DNA of 64,000 nt from Gleimia europaea ACS-120-V-Col10b (GCF_000411155.1 NZ_KE150266.1:124001-188000); one strand, 5' to 3'. Counted from the first letter of the stretch, positions 8,723 to 17,511 are shown. Translations and numbers: made by a program. The notes: a model not told the origin generated them from the letters alone.

Positions 8723-9685
8723 GCTACGTGTTCCAAAAACGATCTCGTCCCAGGAGGGAACGGAGCGGCGTTTGGCATTGCGAGAGTTCTTCTTCGCTTC
8801 CGGTTCTTGAACTTCGAGTTTTTCAAAGCCGGGTAGCGCATCACTGTCTTCGCTTACGGCCGGTTTAGTCTGGAGCGGTTCGGGCTCGCGAGTGGGCTCG
8901 TCGGCCTCATCCTTGCTACCTGACTCGACGGGCTTAGGGAAGCGCAGCAGGGAAGGCTTTTGCGCGCTCTCAGCCTTATCTTGGGGTTTAACCTCCCGGC
9001 GCCGTCCTCGTTTTGAAGCTAAATCGTCAAGAATCTTCTCCACATCGTCCGGCGAGGCTGCCTCTCCCGGCGTATTGGTGAGAGCTTCCCCCTCCGGTAG
9101 GTTCGCCACGTTGGCCGCTGCGGGTGTGGTCGTTTCCGTGAGCCAACGGGCTTCTTCGTCGAGAGCGTATATGAGGGCGCCGCGGTTGGACACCTGCCAA
9201 GAGGCGCGGCGCTCGGTGGCAGCCTGCACGAACGTTAGGTGTAGCTCCCACGGGCTATCGCCTTCACGAAGTGCAGTCCAAGACAAGGAGTGGGCATCAA
9301 CACCGCGCGTTGCCAGCCTATCGATTACGAGGTCACCCAGCTGCGGGGCGCCGGCCTCGCCGCCAACAGGAGCGGCCAATGCGGAAGACACGATGTAGTT
9401 GCGTTCGGTGACCACGGGCGCGAGGAAACGGTTGATTCGGTCAATGTCGATCTCATAGTTCGCCGCGATCTCGGCGGCTGGCATCCCCGCGCGCAAAAGT
9501 TGTTGGATTTCACGAGGACGCAGGTTGGATCCGGTTTTAGGAAACGACTCGAGCTTTAGCTCACCGCGCCTGATTGCGGCCTTGAGCGCGTCATCCACGA
9601 CAATCATGTAACGTTCGCCGTCTTTGTCGGTAAAAACCAACTGCGAACCATCCCCATGCGGGCCTAAAAGTTCCAGCTCGATCAT
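8717..9685 (-). CDS. sepH: Cell division regulator SepH (DUF3071)
   Basis: 322 residues. SepH is a positive regulator of FtsZ assembly at the division septum in Streptomyces and mycobacteria. The N-terminal DUF3071 domain starts MIELELLGPHGDG and contains a helix-turn-helix-like segment at about residues 57-87 (REIQQLL, MPAAEIA, DIDRINRF), the FtsZ-interacting part in characterised homologues. The C-terminal half is low complexity, charged and probably disordered. The start at 9685 follows GGAGG with 4 nt spacing, clearly better than the upstream in-frame ATG at 9712. It stands alone on this strand and ends next to the phosphodiesterase gene. Confidence 0.88.
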   Translation of the reverse strand: MIELELLGPHGDGSQLVFTDKDGERYMIVVDDALKAAIRRGELKLESFPKTGSNLRPREIQQLLRAGMPAAEIAANYEIDIDRINRFLAPVVTERNYIVSSALAAPVGGEAGAPQLGDLVIDRLATRGVDAHSLSWTALREGDSPWELHLTFVQAATERRASWQVSNRGALIYALDEEARWLTETTTPAAANVANLPEGEALTNTPGEAASPDDVEKILDDLASKRGRRREVKPQDKAESAQKPSLLRFPKPVESGSKDEADEPTREPEPLQTKPAVSEDSDALPGFEKLEVQEPEAKKNSRNAKRRSVPSWDEIVFGTRSS

Positions 9686-9860
9686 CAATCCTCCGTCCCT
9701 AGTATGAAGCATGGCACCTAAGTGGCCCTCATCGTGCTACATTATGCGCGTGTCGCCTGTCGGTTGCGTTCATTGGTCAAATCAATGCTAATATCCCCGC
9801 GCGGCATTAATATGCAGTAACAGCTGTCATGTCCACCCAGACGAGTATGAAGAGGTAACC

Positions 9861-10160
9861 ATGGCTACAGATTACGATGCGCCTCGTAAGAACGATGATG
9901 ATGTTTCGGAGGACTCTCTAGAAGAACTAAAGAGCCGTCATAAAGACCAGGGCTCGAATGTGGTTGATGAGGATGAGAACGAGGTTGCGGAAGACTTCGA
10001 ACTACCGGGCGCAGATCTTTCTAACGAAGAACTCACAGTTCGGGTAGTTCCCCGTCAAGATGACGAGTTCACCTGCTCGGAGTGCTTCTTGGTTCACCAC
10101 ATTTCCCAGCTCGCCTACGAGCAGGACGGTCTGCCTGTCTGCACCGAGTGCGCGGAGTAG
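9861..10160 (+). CDS. DUF4193 small acidic zinc-ribbon-like protein
   Basis: 99 residues, strongly acidic in the first 55 positions. The C-terminal part has paired cysteines CSEC (72-75) and CTEC (94-97), separated by a short linker, likely a zinc knuckle. The family is nearly universal in Actinobacteria and has no established function. A ribosome binding site AGAGG lies before the ATG. It begins a conserved strip running through DUF3710, an OB-fold protein and DUF3159. In mycobacteria and Streptomyces a DUF3093 gene and dut normally separate this gene from DUF3710; here only 43 nt lie between. Confidence 0.87.
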   Translation: MATDYDAPRKNDDDVSEDSLEELKSRHKDQGSNVVDEDENEVAEDFELPGADLSNEELTVRVVPRQDDEFTCSECFLVHHISQLAYEQDGLPVCTECAE

Positions 10161-10203
10161 ACTAGCCAGGCGGTAGGGTTTTAATCGTAGTAGGTGAAAT
10201 TTA

Positions 10204-10872
10204 GTGGCCTTTTTCAAACGCAAGAAGAAAGCCCAAGGCGTGGCGTCAGCCAGCACAAATGAGCTGAGCGTAGATGAAGCGCCTGCGGTAGCAGACGGCG
10301 AGCAGGCGCCCGACTATGGGCCGTTCGACATTAGTCAGCGTGACGTTTCCAAGGGCTACGTTGATCTGGGGCCACTAAAGTTCCCCGCTATTGCGGGAAT
10401 CCAAATCCAGCCCGTGTTCTCGCCGGACAAAACTATTTTGCGCATGAACGCGGTGATTGGTAACTCCGTCATGCAGATGATGGTGATTGCGAATCCGAAG
10501 TCCGGTGGTGCAGCCCAGGAGGTGCTACGCGCCACGAAGGAAGCGCTGGAACAGCAGGGTGCCAAGGTTGAGGTACGCGAAGGTCCATGGGGCGAAGAAT
10601 TGGTTGCGCACACGGTGGTGAAGACCCAAGATGGGCGCGATGCTATTGCTCCCACCAGGATTTTCGCTATTGAAGGAAACCGTTGGGCCCTACGCATAGA
10701 CCTTGCCGGGGCGGCGCTGTCCGATGAGAAAGCGTGGGATCCCGTTGCGGCGGTCATATCCAGCCTCGTTGTTGAACGCGATGGTGCACCGCGAGCGCCG
10801 CTTTCGGTAATTCCCTTCACGCTGCCAGCCGAGCTTACGGCGGGTGACCAACCGCAGGATGACAGCCAGTAG
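10204..10872 (+). CDS. DUF3710 family protein
   Basis: 222 residues, a DUF3710 member. A basic start (FKRKKKAQG) is followed by an acidic linker and then the family core YGPFDIS, VDLGPLKFPAI and GNRWALRIDLAG. The function is unknown. The start is GTG, with GGTGA upstream. The gene overlaps the next one by 14 nt, so the two are likely translationally coupled. In other Actinobacteria it follows dut directly, but no dut is present here. Confidence 0.86.
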   Translation: MAFFKRKKKAQGVASASTNELSVDEAPAVADGEQAPDYGPFDISQRDVSKGYVDLGPLKFPAIAGIQIQPVFSPDKTILRMNAVIGNSVMQMMVIANPKSGGAAQEVLRATKEALEQQGAKVEVREGPWGEELVAHTVVKTQDGRDAIAPTRIFAIEGNRWALRIDLAGAALSDEKAWDPVAAVISSLVVERDGAPRAPLSVIPFTLPAELTAGDQPQDDSQ

Positions 10873-11182
10873 TTTGACTCTTCCAACGCGACTAATCGAT
10901 CAGCCGCGCACTGATATCGCGGCGCTGAAACCGCGGATGCGCGCGGTAGTTTCAGGGCGGGTAGTTGCTATTACGTACCCGATTGAAGGCTCATCTATGA
11001 TACTTCGGGCTCATCTGAAAGATGAGACGGGCACGCTTATTGTTGCCTGGCCGGGTAGGCGGGAGATTCCGGGTGTTCACGTGGGCGCCCGCATGGTGGT
11101 GGAGGGCAACGTGATGTATCAGTCCTCGGAGCAACTTCTGTGGAATCCGCATTTCCAAATCCTGGAGGATGATGATGGTTGA
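10859..11182 (+). CDS. OB-fold nucleic-acid-binding domain protein
   Basis: About 107 residues forming a single OB-fold: strand pattern RAVVSGRVVAITYP, SMILRAHLKDETGTL, VAWPGRREIPGV and RMVVEGNVMYQ. Homologues at this place in the actinobacterial strip are annotated as OB-fold nucleic-acid-binding proteins of unknown role. It overlaps DUF3710 upstream and DUF3159 downstream. I chose the ATG at 10859; a GTG at 10844 in the same frame is the alternative. Confidence 0.78.
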   Translation: MTASSLTLPTRLIDQPRTDIAALKPRMRAVVSGRVVAITYPIEGSSMILRAHLKDETGTLIVAWPGRREIPGVHVGARMVVEGNVMYQSSEQLLWNPHFQILEDDDG

Positions 11183-11888
11183 TTCGATCGATCAGGCCGG
11201 GTCGGAGCCGGGAGACAAAGGCAAATCTTTAGCGAGTCAACTTAATGCTGATCAGTTCGATGCGTGGCAGGCTGTTGGGGGAGTGCGCGGCGCAATCGAG
11301 TCGGTGCTTCCCGTATTGGTGTTTGTGGTCGCTTACGTGATCACTATGGATCTGAAATGGCCACTGATTTTAGCCGGTGGTATTTCCGCAGTGCTGATTT
11401 TGGTTCGACTTGTGAGCCGTCAGCCGATTACCTATTCACTTTCAGGCTTTTTTGGTGTTGCAATAGGCGTTGTGTGGGCCCTGTGGTCTGGGCGAGGGGA
11501 GAACTTCTTTGCTTTTGGCATTATCGCTTCGGCAGTGTACGGGCTAGCCGTTATGGTGGCTAACCTGGCGCGCTTCCCGGTGGTTTCAATGGCACTAAGT
11601 CCGGTTTGGCAGCTCAAATGGAAATGGTGGCGAAATCCGGGCGTTCTTGCGCGCCTGGCGCGCGTGTCGCGAAACCTTTCGTGGTTGTGGTTTGGCCTGT
11701 TTGCCGTGCGCTTCTTTGTGCAGATCCTGCTGTGGCTCGGGGGGCAGGTTGCGGTGCTAGGTACGGCAAAGCTGATCCTGGGTCTGCCCCTATTCCTTCT
11801 CGTCGCCTGGGTAACTTGGGCCCAGCTACGCCCCTTTAGCAGCGTTGTTCATGAAACGCTTGCGGGCGATGATCCTGACTCTAACTAG
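11175..11888 (+). CDS. DUF3159 integral membrane protein
   Basis: About 237 residues with five or six predicted membrane spans, for example VLPVLVFVVAYVI, LILAGGISAVLILV, FAFGIIASAVYGLAVMVA and LILGLPLFLLVAWVTW. The GGVRGAIESVLP entry motif is typical of DUF3159. The function is unknown. GGAGG at 11164-11168 is followed by three consecutive in-frame ATGs at 11169, 11172 and 11175; spacing favours the third. Its start overlaps the end of the OB-fold gene. It is convergent with the TrkA pair. Confidence 0.82.
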   Translation: MVDSIDQAGSEPGDKGKSLASQLNADQFDAWQAVGGVRGAIESVLPVLVFVVAYVITMDLKWPLILAGGISAVLILVRLVSRQPITYSLSGFFGVAIGVVWALWSGRGENFFAFGIIASAVYGLAVMVANLARFPVVSMALSPVWQLKWKWWRNPGVLARLARVSRNLSWLWFGLFAVRFFVQILLWLGGQVAVLGTAKLILGLPLFLLVAWVTWAQLRPFSSVVHETLAGDDPDSN

Positions 11889-11941
11889 ATTAGGAGCCAG
11901 TGTCGTAAAATTTGGCTGGGGTGGATCCCATTAGCGGTTAC

Positions 11942-12610
11942 TTATTTGGAGCCGAAGACGTGCTCAACGTCTTGACTCAGTGACTTTGCAAACGAGGATA
12001 GCATCAGAACCACTTCGTCTCCGGCGGCAAGTTCAAACTCATCATCGTCGTCAACGGGCGTGTCATCGCGTAGCACTGTGAGCACACGCGCGTCGGAAGG
12101 TAGCCCCAACTGGGTGATCTTCTTCCCGCTTGCGCGTGAATCAGCGGGTAGCGTTATGGCATAGATTGCGGTGCCAGCCTCGTGGAACTGGAAAAGGCGC
12201 ACCAGGGCACCAACGCTCACGGCTTCTTCAACGAGGGCAGTCATGACGCGCGGCGTGGATACAGGCACGTCAACACCCCACGTTGAGTTGAACATCCACT
12301 CGTTTTTCGGATTATTCACGCGCGCGACGACGCGGGGAACTCCGAATTCGGTTTTGGCAAGCAGGGAGATCACGAGGTTGGCCTTGTCATCCCCGGTAGC
12401 GGCAACCATCACATCACAATTGCCCACGTTTGCAGCCTCGAGGGCTTCGGGCGAGCAGGCATCTGCCAGGATCCAATCTGCCTCGGCCACAGTGGCAACC
12501 CGCATCTGGTCAGGCAGACGATCAATGAGGGTAACTTCGTGTTTCTTGAGTAGAAGTTCGCGAGCGATGGAGCGCCCAACCGAACCTGCTCCGGCGATTA
12601 CGATAAGCAT
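11942..12610 (-). CDS. TrkA-family K+ uptake regulatory protein (CeoC-like)
   Basis: 222 residues. An RCK_N Rossmann domain starts with the nucleotide loop GAGSVGRSIA (residues 7-16), with the acidic strand end in LIDRLPDQ. An RCK_C (TrkA_C) domain lies at about 135-218 (GTAIYAITLP, LPSDARVLTV, AAGDEVVLML). Such proteins bind NAD(H) or nucleotides on the cytoplasmic side of K+ transporters and gate them. Its ATG follows directly after the stop of the upstream TrkA gene, with no gap, so the two form an operon and probably a heteromeric ring. The pair corresponds to mycobacterial ceoB/ceoC by synteny. Confidence 0.88.
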   Translation of the reverse strand: MLIVIAGAGSVGRSIARELLLKKHEVTLIDRLPDQMRVATVAEADWILADACSPEALEAANVGNCDVMVAATGDDKANLVISLLAKTEFGVPRVVARVNNPKNEWMFNSTWGVDVPVSTPRVMTALVEEAVSVGALVRLFQFHEAGTAIYAITLPADSRASGKKITQLGLPSDARVLTVLRDDTPVDDDDEFELAAGDEVVLMLSSFAKSLSQDVEHVFGSK

Positions 12611-13276
12611 TCAGGCTCCCACTGCTGGATCATTAGCAAGGATTTCGCGAATCTTAGTCTCTTGCGCCAGCGAAATCGCGAAGTAAAGTTCGTCATTTTC
12701 TTGCACGATTAGATCATCGGTAGCAACATCCATATGACCTTGGCGAGAGACGAATACAACGGGGTATTCGGTGAGCTGACGAACCACGGCAAAACTCAGC
12801 CCGTACCAACCTGATGCGGGCCGGGCGCAAACGAGGGCAACATCTCCGGTAGGGTGCGTCCACACCCGGTTCACGTCCGGGGGCATCATCCAAGACAGAA
12901 CGGCTTCGGTGGTGCGTCGAACCGTCGCAATGGTGGGGATCCCGAGTCTTTCGTAGACCTCGGCGCGAGTGGGATCGTAGATTCGGGCCACAACGCGTTC
13001 AACTTTGAACGTCTCGCGCACCACTCGGGCCGAAATAATGTTCGAGTTATCCCCGTTAGATACTGCAGCAAAGGCGTAGGCATCTTCAATACCGGCTTGC
13101 CTCAGCGTGTCGCGGTCAAAGCCGACGCCCGTTACGCGCCGGCCAGAAAAGTTAGCGGGCAGGCGACGAAAAGCCTCGGGATTTTGGTCGATGACGGCCA
13201 CCGAGTGGCCTCTTTGATCTAAAAGCGTGGCGAGCGTTGTTCCTACCCGCCCGGCTCCCATGACAACAAAGTGCAT
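12611..13276 (-). CDS. TrkA-family K+ uptake regulatory protein (CeoB-like)
   Basis: 221 residues, the first gene of the two-gene RCK operon. The N-terminal nucleotide loop GAGRVGTTLA is followed by AVIDQNPEAF; the C-terminal TrkA_C domain contains the GWYGLSFAVV and ENDELYFAIS segments. The protein likely gates a K+ transporter. No Trk/Ktr pore gene is nearby; the divergent neighbour is a KimA-like APC protein, which is the most likely K+ partner here (inference). The ATG has no ribosome binding site, but TAGTTT sits exactly 6 nt before it, which suggests leaderless translation. Confidence 0.87.
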   Translation of the reverse strand: MHFVVMGAGRVGTTLATLLDQRGHSVAVIDQNPEAFRRLPANFSGRRVTGVGFDRDTLRQAGIEDAYAFAAVSNGDNSNIISARVVRETFKVERVVARIYDPTRAEVYERLGIPTIATVRRTTEAVLSWMMPPDVNRVWTHPTGDVALVCARPASGWYGLSFAVVRQLTEYPVVFVSRQGHMDVATDDLIVQENDELYFAISLAQETKIREILANDPAVGA

Positions 13277-13288
13277 CTAATAAAACTA
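13277..13288 (-). promoter_or_regulatory. Leaderless promoter of the TrkA pair (-10 TAGTTT)
   Basis: On the minus strand TAGTTT (13288-13283) ends 6 nt before the ATG at 13276. It faces the promoter of the divergent KimA-like gene; the two -10 boxes are 28 bp apart, so the two units probably share control. Confidence 0.55.
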
Positions 13289-13316
13289 TCAAGAACGCGC
13301 TCGCTTCGTGTGCCTG

Positions 13317-13329
13317 TAGAGTTGGGGAC
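13317..13329 (+). promoter_or_regulatory. Leaderless promoter of the KimA-like gene (-10 TAGAGT)
   Basis: TAGAGT at 13317-13322 ends 7 nt before the ATG at 13330. The GGGGA between box and ATG is too close to the start to act as a ribosome binding site. Confidence 0.55.
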
Positions 13330-15174
13330 ATGACATCAACGAGCGTGGGCAGGGCGAGCGCAAAGGGCGGAGCATATCCGCTGGCGCGAGTATCCGCATT
13401 CCTCGCTTCGGCCTCGCTACTGGTTTTGATCCCCATTTGGCAACCCGATGCGCTCCTGCACGTCCTTTCGCCGCTGGGCTATCTCGACGCCTCGATCGCG
13501 GCATGGCTCACAGTGTTTGCGGTGCCCCTCATCGCACTTATCACGATTTCTGACATTCCGGTACTACTGGCCCGGCGCAGGTACGTAGGTGACTTTGCCG
13601 GTGTTGACGATTCACTAGGCACCCGGATGTCCACCCTCACGGCGGCGGCGCAACTTTCTGAATACATCGCTACGTTCGCCATCGCGGGTGCTTCAATCAG
13701 CTTCTTGCTCGGATCCATGTGGCCAGTGCTCATGCCGACGCGCACCCCGATCGCAATATGCGCCGTTGTTGCCATTGCAATGTTTCAGACATTTCAAGTA
13801 GCACCGCGCGCAACCCGGGGCGGGGCAACGATCGTGGTATTCAGCTTCCTGCTACTTCTGTTTCTGACCGCCGGCATGATCGGGTCATCACCCTACTTTT
13901 CGCAAACGTCCTCAGCGGACTTGGCGATGGTCACGGGCGAGGTTGGAAATCGCTCGCCGTTTGCGCTTGGAATCGCACCAGCCCTTGGCCTTGGCCTCGG
14001 CGTAGTGCTCGCCCCCGCCCTCCTCATGCGGCACTTGACGGCAGACCTGTCCTACTTTTCCTACCCGCATGTTAAACATGCCGGTATTGCCAAGATCTCG
14101 GTGAGCCTCGCCGCCTCTATGACGGCAATGCTGACCATGCTGAATATCCGCGACGTCGATTCTGCGCGCTTCATTGGACGGCGCAACACGTTTTACGCGG
14201 CCCTGCGAACCGTGGGCGTGCAAGAGTGGTTCTTGCTCATCACCACGGTTGTTTTGATTATTGCTGCGATCGCTTCAGCAAGGACAGTGCTGCACAGTGC
14301 AGACAAACTGAGCGCCGAACTTGCAAACTTCCACCTTCTACCCGTCCACCTCATGAACGATCCAACGAGGCTGGCCTTTACCCCCTTCGTTTTCACCCTG
14401 GGAGCTACAGGACTGTTACTGGTGAGCTCAGCACAGTTCCGCATCCTCGTGCCAATGCTTGCCGTGTCAGGATTCCTGTCACTTAGCCTCACCAGGTGGT
14501 CAATCGTGAAGTTTTGGAACACGAAATTGAAACACGAAGGGCACTTCCCAGAGAGGAATAAAATGAGACGCGCACGTCTGATGGCACTAGGCGGCCTCGT
14601 AATCAGTGTGGTCGTGCTCGTGTTAGTAGTAGCCTCCGGCATGCTCGAGGGCGCCTGGGTAGTGGCGGGTCTCATCCTGCTGCTGTACGTCGTGCTCTAC
14701 ACTGTGCGCCGCCACTACCTGAACTACGGCGTGGGCGCTGGTGAAACCACTACCGAAGACCCAATCACGCCCGGACGCGTACACTACATGATCATCGCGC
14801 AAAGCATGGGGCCCGCCCTCACGCGCGCAACCAAGTGGATTAAATCTACCAGGCCGTATTCAATCGAACTCATCCACGTAGACACCGGCGGCAGTGACAA
14901 TGAGGAAGCACTGAAAAAGTGGCGCGAAGAAAACCTGGGCGCAAACCTGACCATCCTCGATGCCGGCCCATCCCGCCCAACCGAGGCGATCATTGAACAC
15001 GTGCGTCGAACCCGGGCAGCGCACCCGAACCGACTCGTAAACGTGGTGTTACCTCATGTAGTGTTCAAAACCGCGCTCCTTGGGCACTTGCACAACACGG
15101 AAATGAAACACCTCGAAAAGACACTCCTAGACGAACCCGGCGTACTGGTAACAATCGTGCCCTGGGCAGATTAA
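13330..15174 (+). CDS. APC-superfamily transporter, KimA-like, with C-terminal cytosolic domain
   Basis: 614 residues: about 12 membrane segments followed by a cytosolic C-terminal domain from about residue 475. The length and the C-terminal motifs (YMIIAQSM, ELIHVD, VVLPHVVF, GHLHNTEM, TIVPW) resemble Bacillus subtilis KimA, an APC-type high-affinity K+ importer with a universal-stress-like tail. The membrane part also aligns around LVPMLAVSGFLSLSL. However, the first membrane helix does not contain the SDALSSVAYG signature of KimA and typical homologues; here it reads FLASASLLVLIP. The K+ or amino acid specificity is therefore uncertain. Divergent from two TrkA proteins, which supports a link with K+ homeostasis. 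Leaderless-type start. Confidence 0.7.
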   Translation: MTSTSVGRASAKGGAYPLARVSAFLASASLLVLIPIWQPDALLHVLSPLGYLDASIAAWLTVFAVPLIALITISDIPVLLARRRYVGDFAGVDDSLGTRMSTLTAAAQLSEYIATFAIAGASISFLLGSMWPVLMPTRTPIAICAVVAIAMFQTFQVAPRATRGGATIVVFSFLLLLFLTAGMIGSSPYFSQTSSADLAMVTGEVGNRSPFALGIAPALGLGLGVVLAPALLMRHLTADLSYFSYPHVKHAGIAKISVSLAASMTAMLTMLNIRDVDSARFIGRRNTFYAALRTVGVQEWFLLITTVVLIIAAIASARTVLHSADKLSAELANFHLLPVHLMNDPTRLAFTPFVFTLGATGLLLVSSAQFRILVPMLAVSGFLSLSLTRWSIVKFWNTKLKHEGHFPERNKMRRARLMALGGLVISVVVLVLVVASGMLEGAWVVAGLILLLYVVLYTVRRHYLNYGVGAGETTTEDPITPGRVHYMIIAQSMGPALTRATKWIKSTRPYSIELIHVDTGGSDNEEALKKWREENLGANLTILDAGPSRPTEAIIEHVRRTRAAHPNRLVNVVLPHVVFKTALLGHLHNTEMKHLEKTLLDEPGVLVTIVPWAD

Positions 15175-15183
15175 GGAAACATA

Positions 15184-16461
15184 ATGCACCCCAACGGCGA
15201 AAGTTCGGACATCAGCAAACAGGTGAGGGCACTGCGCCCCGCCCACGGAGGCACATGTTTTAGCCTCGTGGACGGCCGGCCCCTGTTCATCTCTGGAACA
15301 ATCCCGGGTGAGCTCGTAGACGTGCGCGTGGACAGCCGCCGCTCCAAAGTCTCCTACGGTAGTGCCATTAATATATTGGAACCATCCGCACACCGCGTGC
15401 CTCATATTTGGACCGAGGCGCAAGCAAAGGGTGTTGGCGGCGCCGACCTTGGACACGTTGGCCTCGACTATCAGCGCGAATGGAAAACGGAAGTTATCAA
15501 AGACCAGTTGGCGCGGGTTGGGGGAGCAAGCACTCTCCAGCGGGTGGGAGACGCTGTGGGAGAAGACGCCCTGCGAGTACGTCCGGCTAGTGATCCTCGC
15601 GCCCTTAACTGGCGCACCCGCGTTGACTTTGAGGTATCGCCTGCCGGACGTCTCGCGATGAAGAAAGAAACCTCCAACGAGCTGGTCGAAATTGAAACCA
15701 TGCCGCTGGCCGTGGAGTCCATCCTCGAACTTGGTATCCTTTTGGACTCCCCATGGAAACAATACCTGCGCCCCGGCAAGAAAGTACGCATCGTTGCCCC
15801 CAACCACGGCGGACGCCGGGTTGTAATCGGCAACCAGGTATTCAACGCCGCCAACCGGCGTGTAACCGACCGGGCAGATTGGGAAGTGCGCGCTCGCGGC
15901 ACGGTTGAGAAGTTCTCGGTGGCTGCCTCGGGTTTTTGGCAGGCACACGTGTCTGCGCCCGCCGACCTGGTGGAGCTCGTGCTTGACGGTGCGCGCGTCC
16001 AAGAGGGTGACGCCGTGATTGAGCTTTACGCCGGGGCGGGCCTGTTCACCAAGTTCCTGGGCCGCGAGCTTGGGCCGCGCGGAGCTATTGTCTCAATCGA
16101 AGGATCGAAGGAGGCCGTTGGGTTCGCGAGGCAAAACTTGCGCGGAGTCGAGGTCGATCGTGACTTGCGTTTTGGGCGAGTGAACTCGAAGTCCATCATG
16201 CGCGCGTGGTCCGACCTGGGGGAGAGGCCATATGCCATTGTGCTTGATCCTCCTCGTAGCGGTGCCGGCCAGGACGTTATCAATGCGATCGCCGCCGTGG
16301 GGTCGAGCCGGGTTGTGCTGGTGTCTTGCGACCCGGCAGCGGGCGCGCGCGACCTCGCCGGCCTCTTCGACGCGGGCTATCAGCTGGAATCGTTCAATGC
16401 TCTAGACCTGTTCCCACAAACTCACCACGTAGAGATGGTTTCTGTGCTGACTCGAAAGTAG
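15184..16461 (+). CDS. TRAM-domain class I SAM-dependent RNA methyltransferase (TrmA/RlmCD family)
   Basis: 425 residues. An N-terminal TRAM RNA-binding domain (about residues 10-65) is followed by the RNA uridine-5-methyltransferase fold: SAM loop IELYAGAGLF, LDPPRSGAG, and the catalytic cysteine in VLVSCDPAA, then HHVEMVSVL. It should methylate uridine C5 in tRNA or rRNA; which one cannot be told from sequence. The iron-sulfur cysteines usually present after the TRAM domain are absent: the corresponding stretch reads HIWTEAQ and GVGGADLGHV with no cysteine. The start is ATG, with AAGGAA overlapping the previous stop region, so it is probably co-transcribed with the KimA-like gene 9 nt upstream. 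Confidence 0.85.
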   Translation: MHPNGESSDISKQVRALRPAHGGTCFSLVDGRPLFISGTIPGELVDVRVDSRRSKVSYGSAINILEPSAHRVPHIWTEAQAKGVGGADLGHVGLDYQREWKTEVIKDQLARVGGASTLQRVGDAVGEDALRVRPASDPRALNWRTRVDFEVSPAGRLAMKKETSNELVEIETMPLAVESILELGILLDSPWKQYLRPGKKVRIVAPNHGGRRVVIGNQVFNAANRRVTDRADWEVRARGTVEKFSVAASGFWQAHVSAPADLVELVLDGARVQEGDAVIELYAGAGLFTKFLGRELGPRGAIVSIEGSKEAVGFARQNLRGVEVDRDLRFGRVNSKSIMRAWSDLGERPYAIVLDPPRSGAGQDVINAIAAVGSSRVVLVSCDPAAGARDLAGLFDAGYQLESFNALDLFPQTHHVEMVSVLTRK

Positions 16462-16542
16462 CCTCGCACCAAACTAGTTCGAGCCATGCGTTTGGTATGG
16501 CTGTAGTGTGGAATTAAGCGTTTACGAACGGGAGGAACAGCG

Positions 16543-17511
16543 ATGATTGCAGTAACGGACAGCGGCGGCTTTGTGAAAATCGATGCTGACCAGATCGACC
16601 AGGCTATGCGCCGGGAGTTTGGAGATACAGAAACGTGGAAGGTCTACTCCGATTTTGATTCGATGCTTCCCGATAAAGAAAACATCGAAATCATCTTGAA
16701 CAACGCGCCCTTGAACCCAGCAAAACTAGATCAGTTCCAGAACTTGCGTTGGGTATTTTCCTATTCTGCAGGCATCGATCGGTATCCGCTTCGCGAACTT
16801 TCTAAGATGGGCGTAGTTTTGACCAACACCTCCGGCGTGCAAGCAAAGCCCATCGCAGAACAGGTTTTTGGCGCAATGATCATGTTCTCACGAAACCTCA
16901 TAACCGCTTTCCAAAACCAAGCGGCAAGGGCCTGGGATCAGACGATTCCGGTTAGTGAACTAGCCGATCAGAACCTCTTGGTCGTTGGAGCCGGGGCAAT
17001 TGGGCGCGAAATTGCTCGCAAGGCAAAAGCTTTCGACATGCACGTTACAGGGATCCGAAATCACCTCACCGATGAGCTCCCGACACACTTCGACGCCATG
17101 TTCACCATGAATTCGTTGGAAAGCCTCATACCACAAGCGCACTACGTCGTAAGCGTACTTCCCTCCACCGAAGCCACGCGGGGCCTGTTTGATATTTCCA
17201 AGTTTGAGCTAATGAATCCCGAAGCTGTTTTCATAAACGTCGGACGCGGTGACCTCACCGTTGAAGGCGACCTCATTTGCGCGCTGCGGGAAAAAACAAT
17301 AAAGGGCGCCTACCTGGATGTGTTCGCTACAGAGCCGGTTCCGAAAGATTCGCCACTTTGGGACTTGGACAATCTATTGATGACTCCGCACAACTCCGGC
17401 CCGAGTCAACACTATTTCAAGCGCGCGTTCGCGATTTTCGTGCAAAACCTTCGCCGCTATCGCCGCGGTGAGCCACTCATCAACCAGATAAACTACGAGC
17501 TCAAATACTAA
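16543..17511 (+). CDS. D-isomer-specific 2-hydroxyacid dehydrogenase
   Basis: 322 residues, NAD(P)-dependent reduction of a 2-oxoacid to a D-2-hydroxyacid. The cofactor loop is GAGAIGREIA (about residues 148-157). The catalytic triad is visible: Arg in NVGRGDLTV, Glu in FATEPVPKDSPLW and His in TPHNSGPS. The substrate cannot be predicted; the family includes lactate, glyoxylate and phosphoglycerate dehydrogenases, and at this length without an ACT domain it is not a typical SerA. GGAGG precedes the ATG. It appears monocistronic, between the methyltransferase and aconitase. Confidence 0.85.
   Translation: MIAVTDSGGFVKIDADQIDQAMRREFGDTETWKVYSDFDSMLPDKENIEIILNNAPLNPAKLDQFQNLRWVFSYSAGIDRYPLRELSKMGVVLTNTSGVQAKPIAEQVFGAMIMFSRNLITAFQNQAARAWDQTIPVSELADQNLLVVGAGAIGREIARKAKAFDMHVTGIRNHLTDELPTHFDAMFTMNSLESLIPQAHYVVSVLPSTEATRGLFDISKFELMNPEAVFINVGRGDLTVEGDLICALREKTIKGAYLDVFATEPVPKDSPLWDLDNLLMTPHNSGPSQHYFKRAFAIFVQNLRRYRRGEPLINQINYELKY

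Noticed and set aside
15127..16002. Long minus-strand open frame inside the RNA methyltransferase gene
   Set aside because: It lies antisense to a gene with clear motifs, has no ribosome binding site and no recognisable domain; it is a shadow of codon bias.
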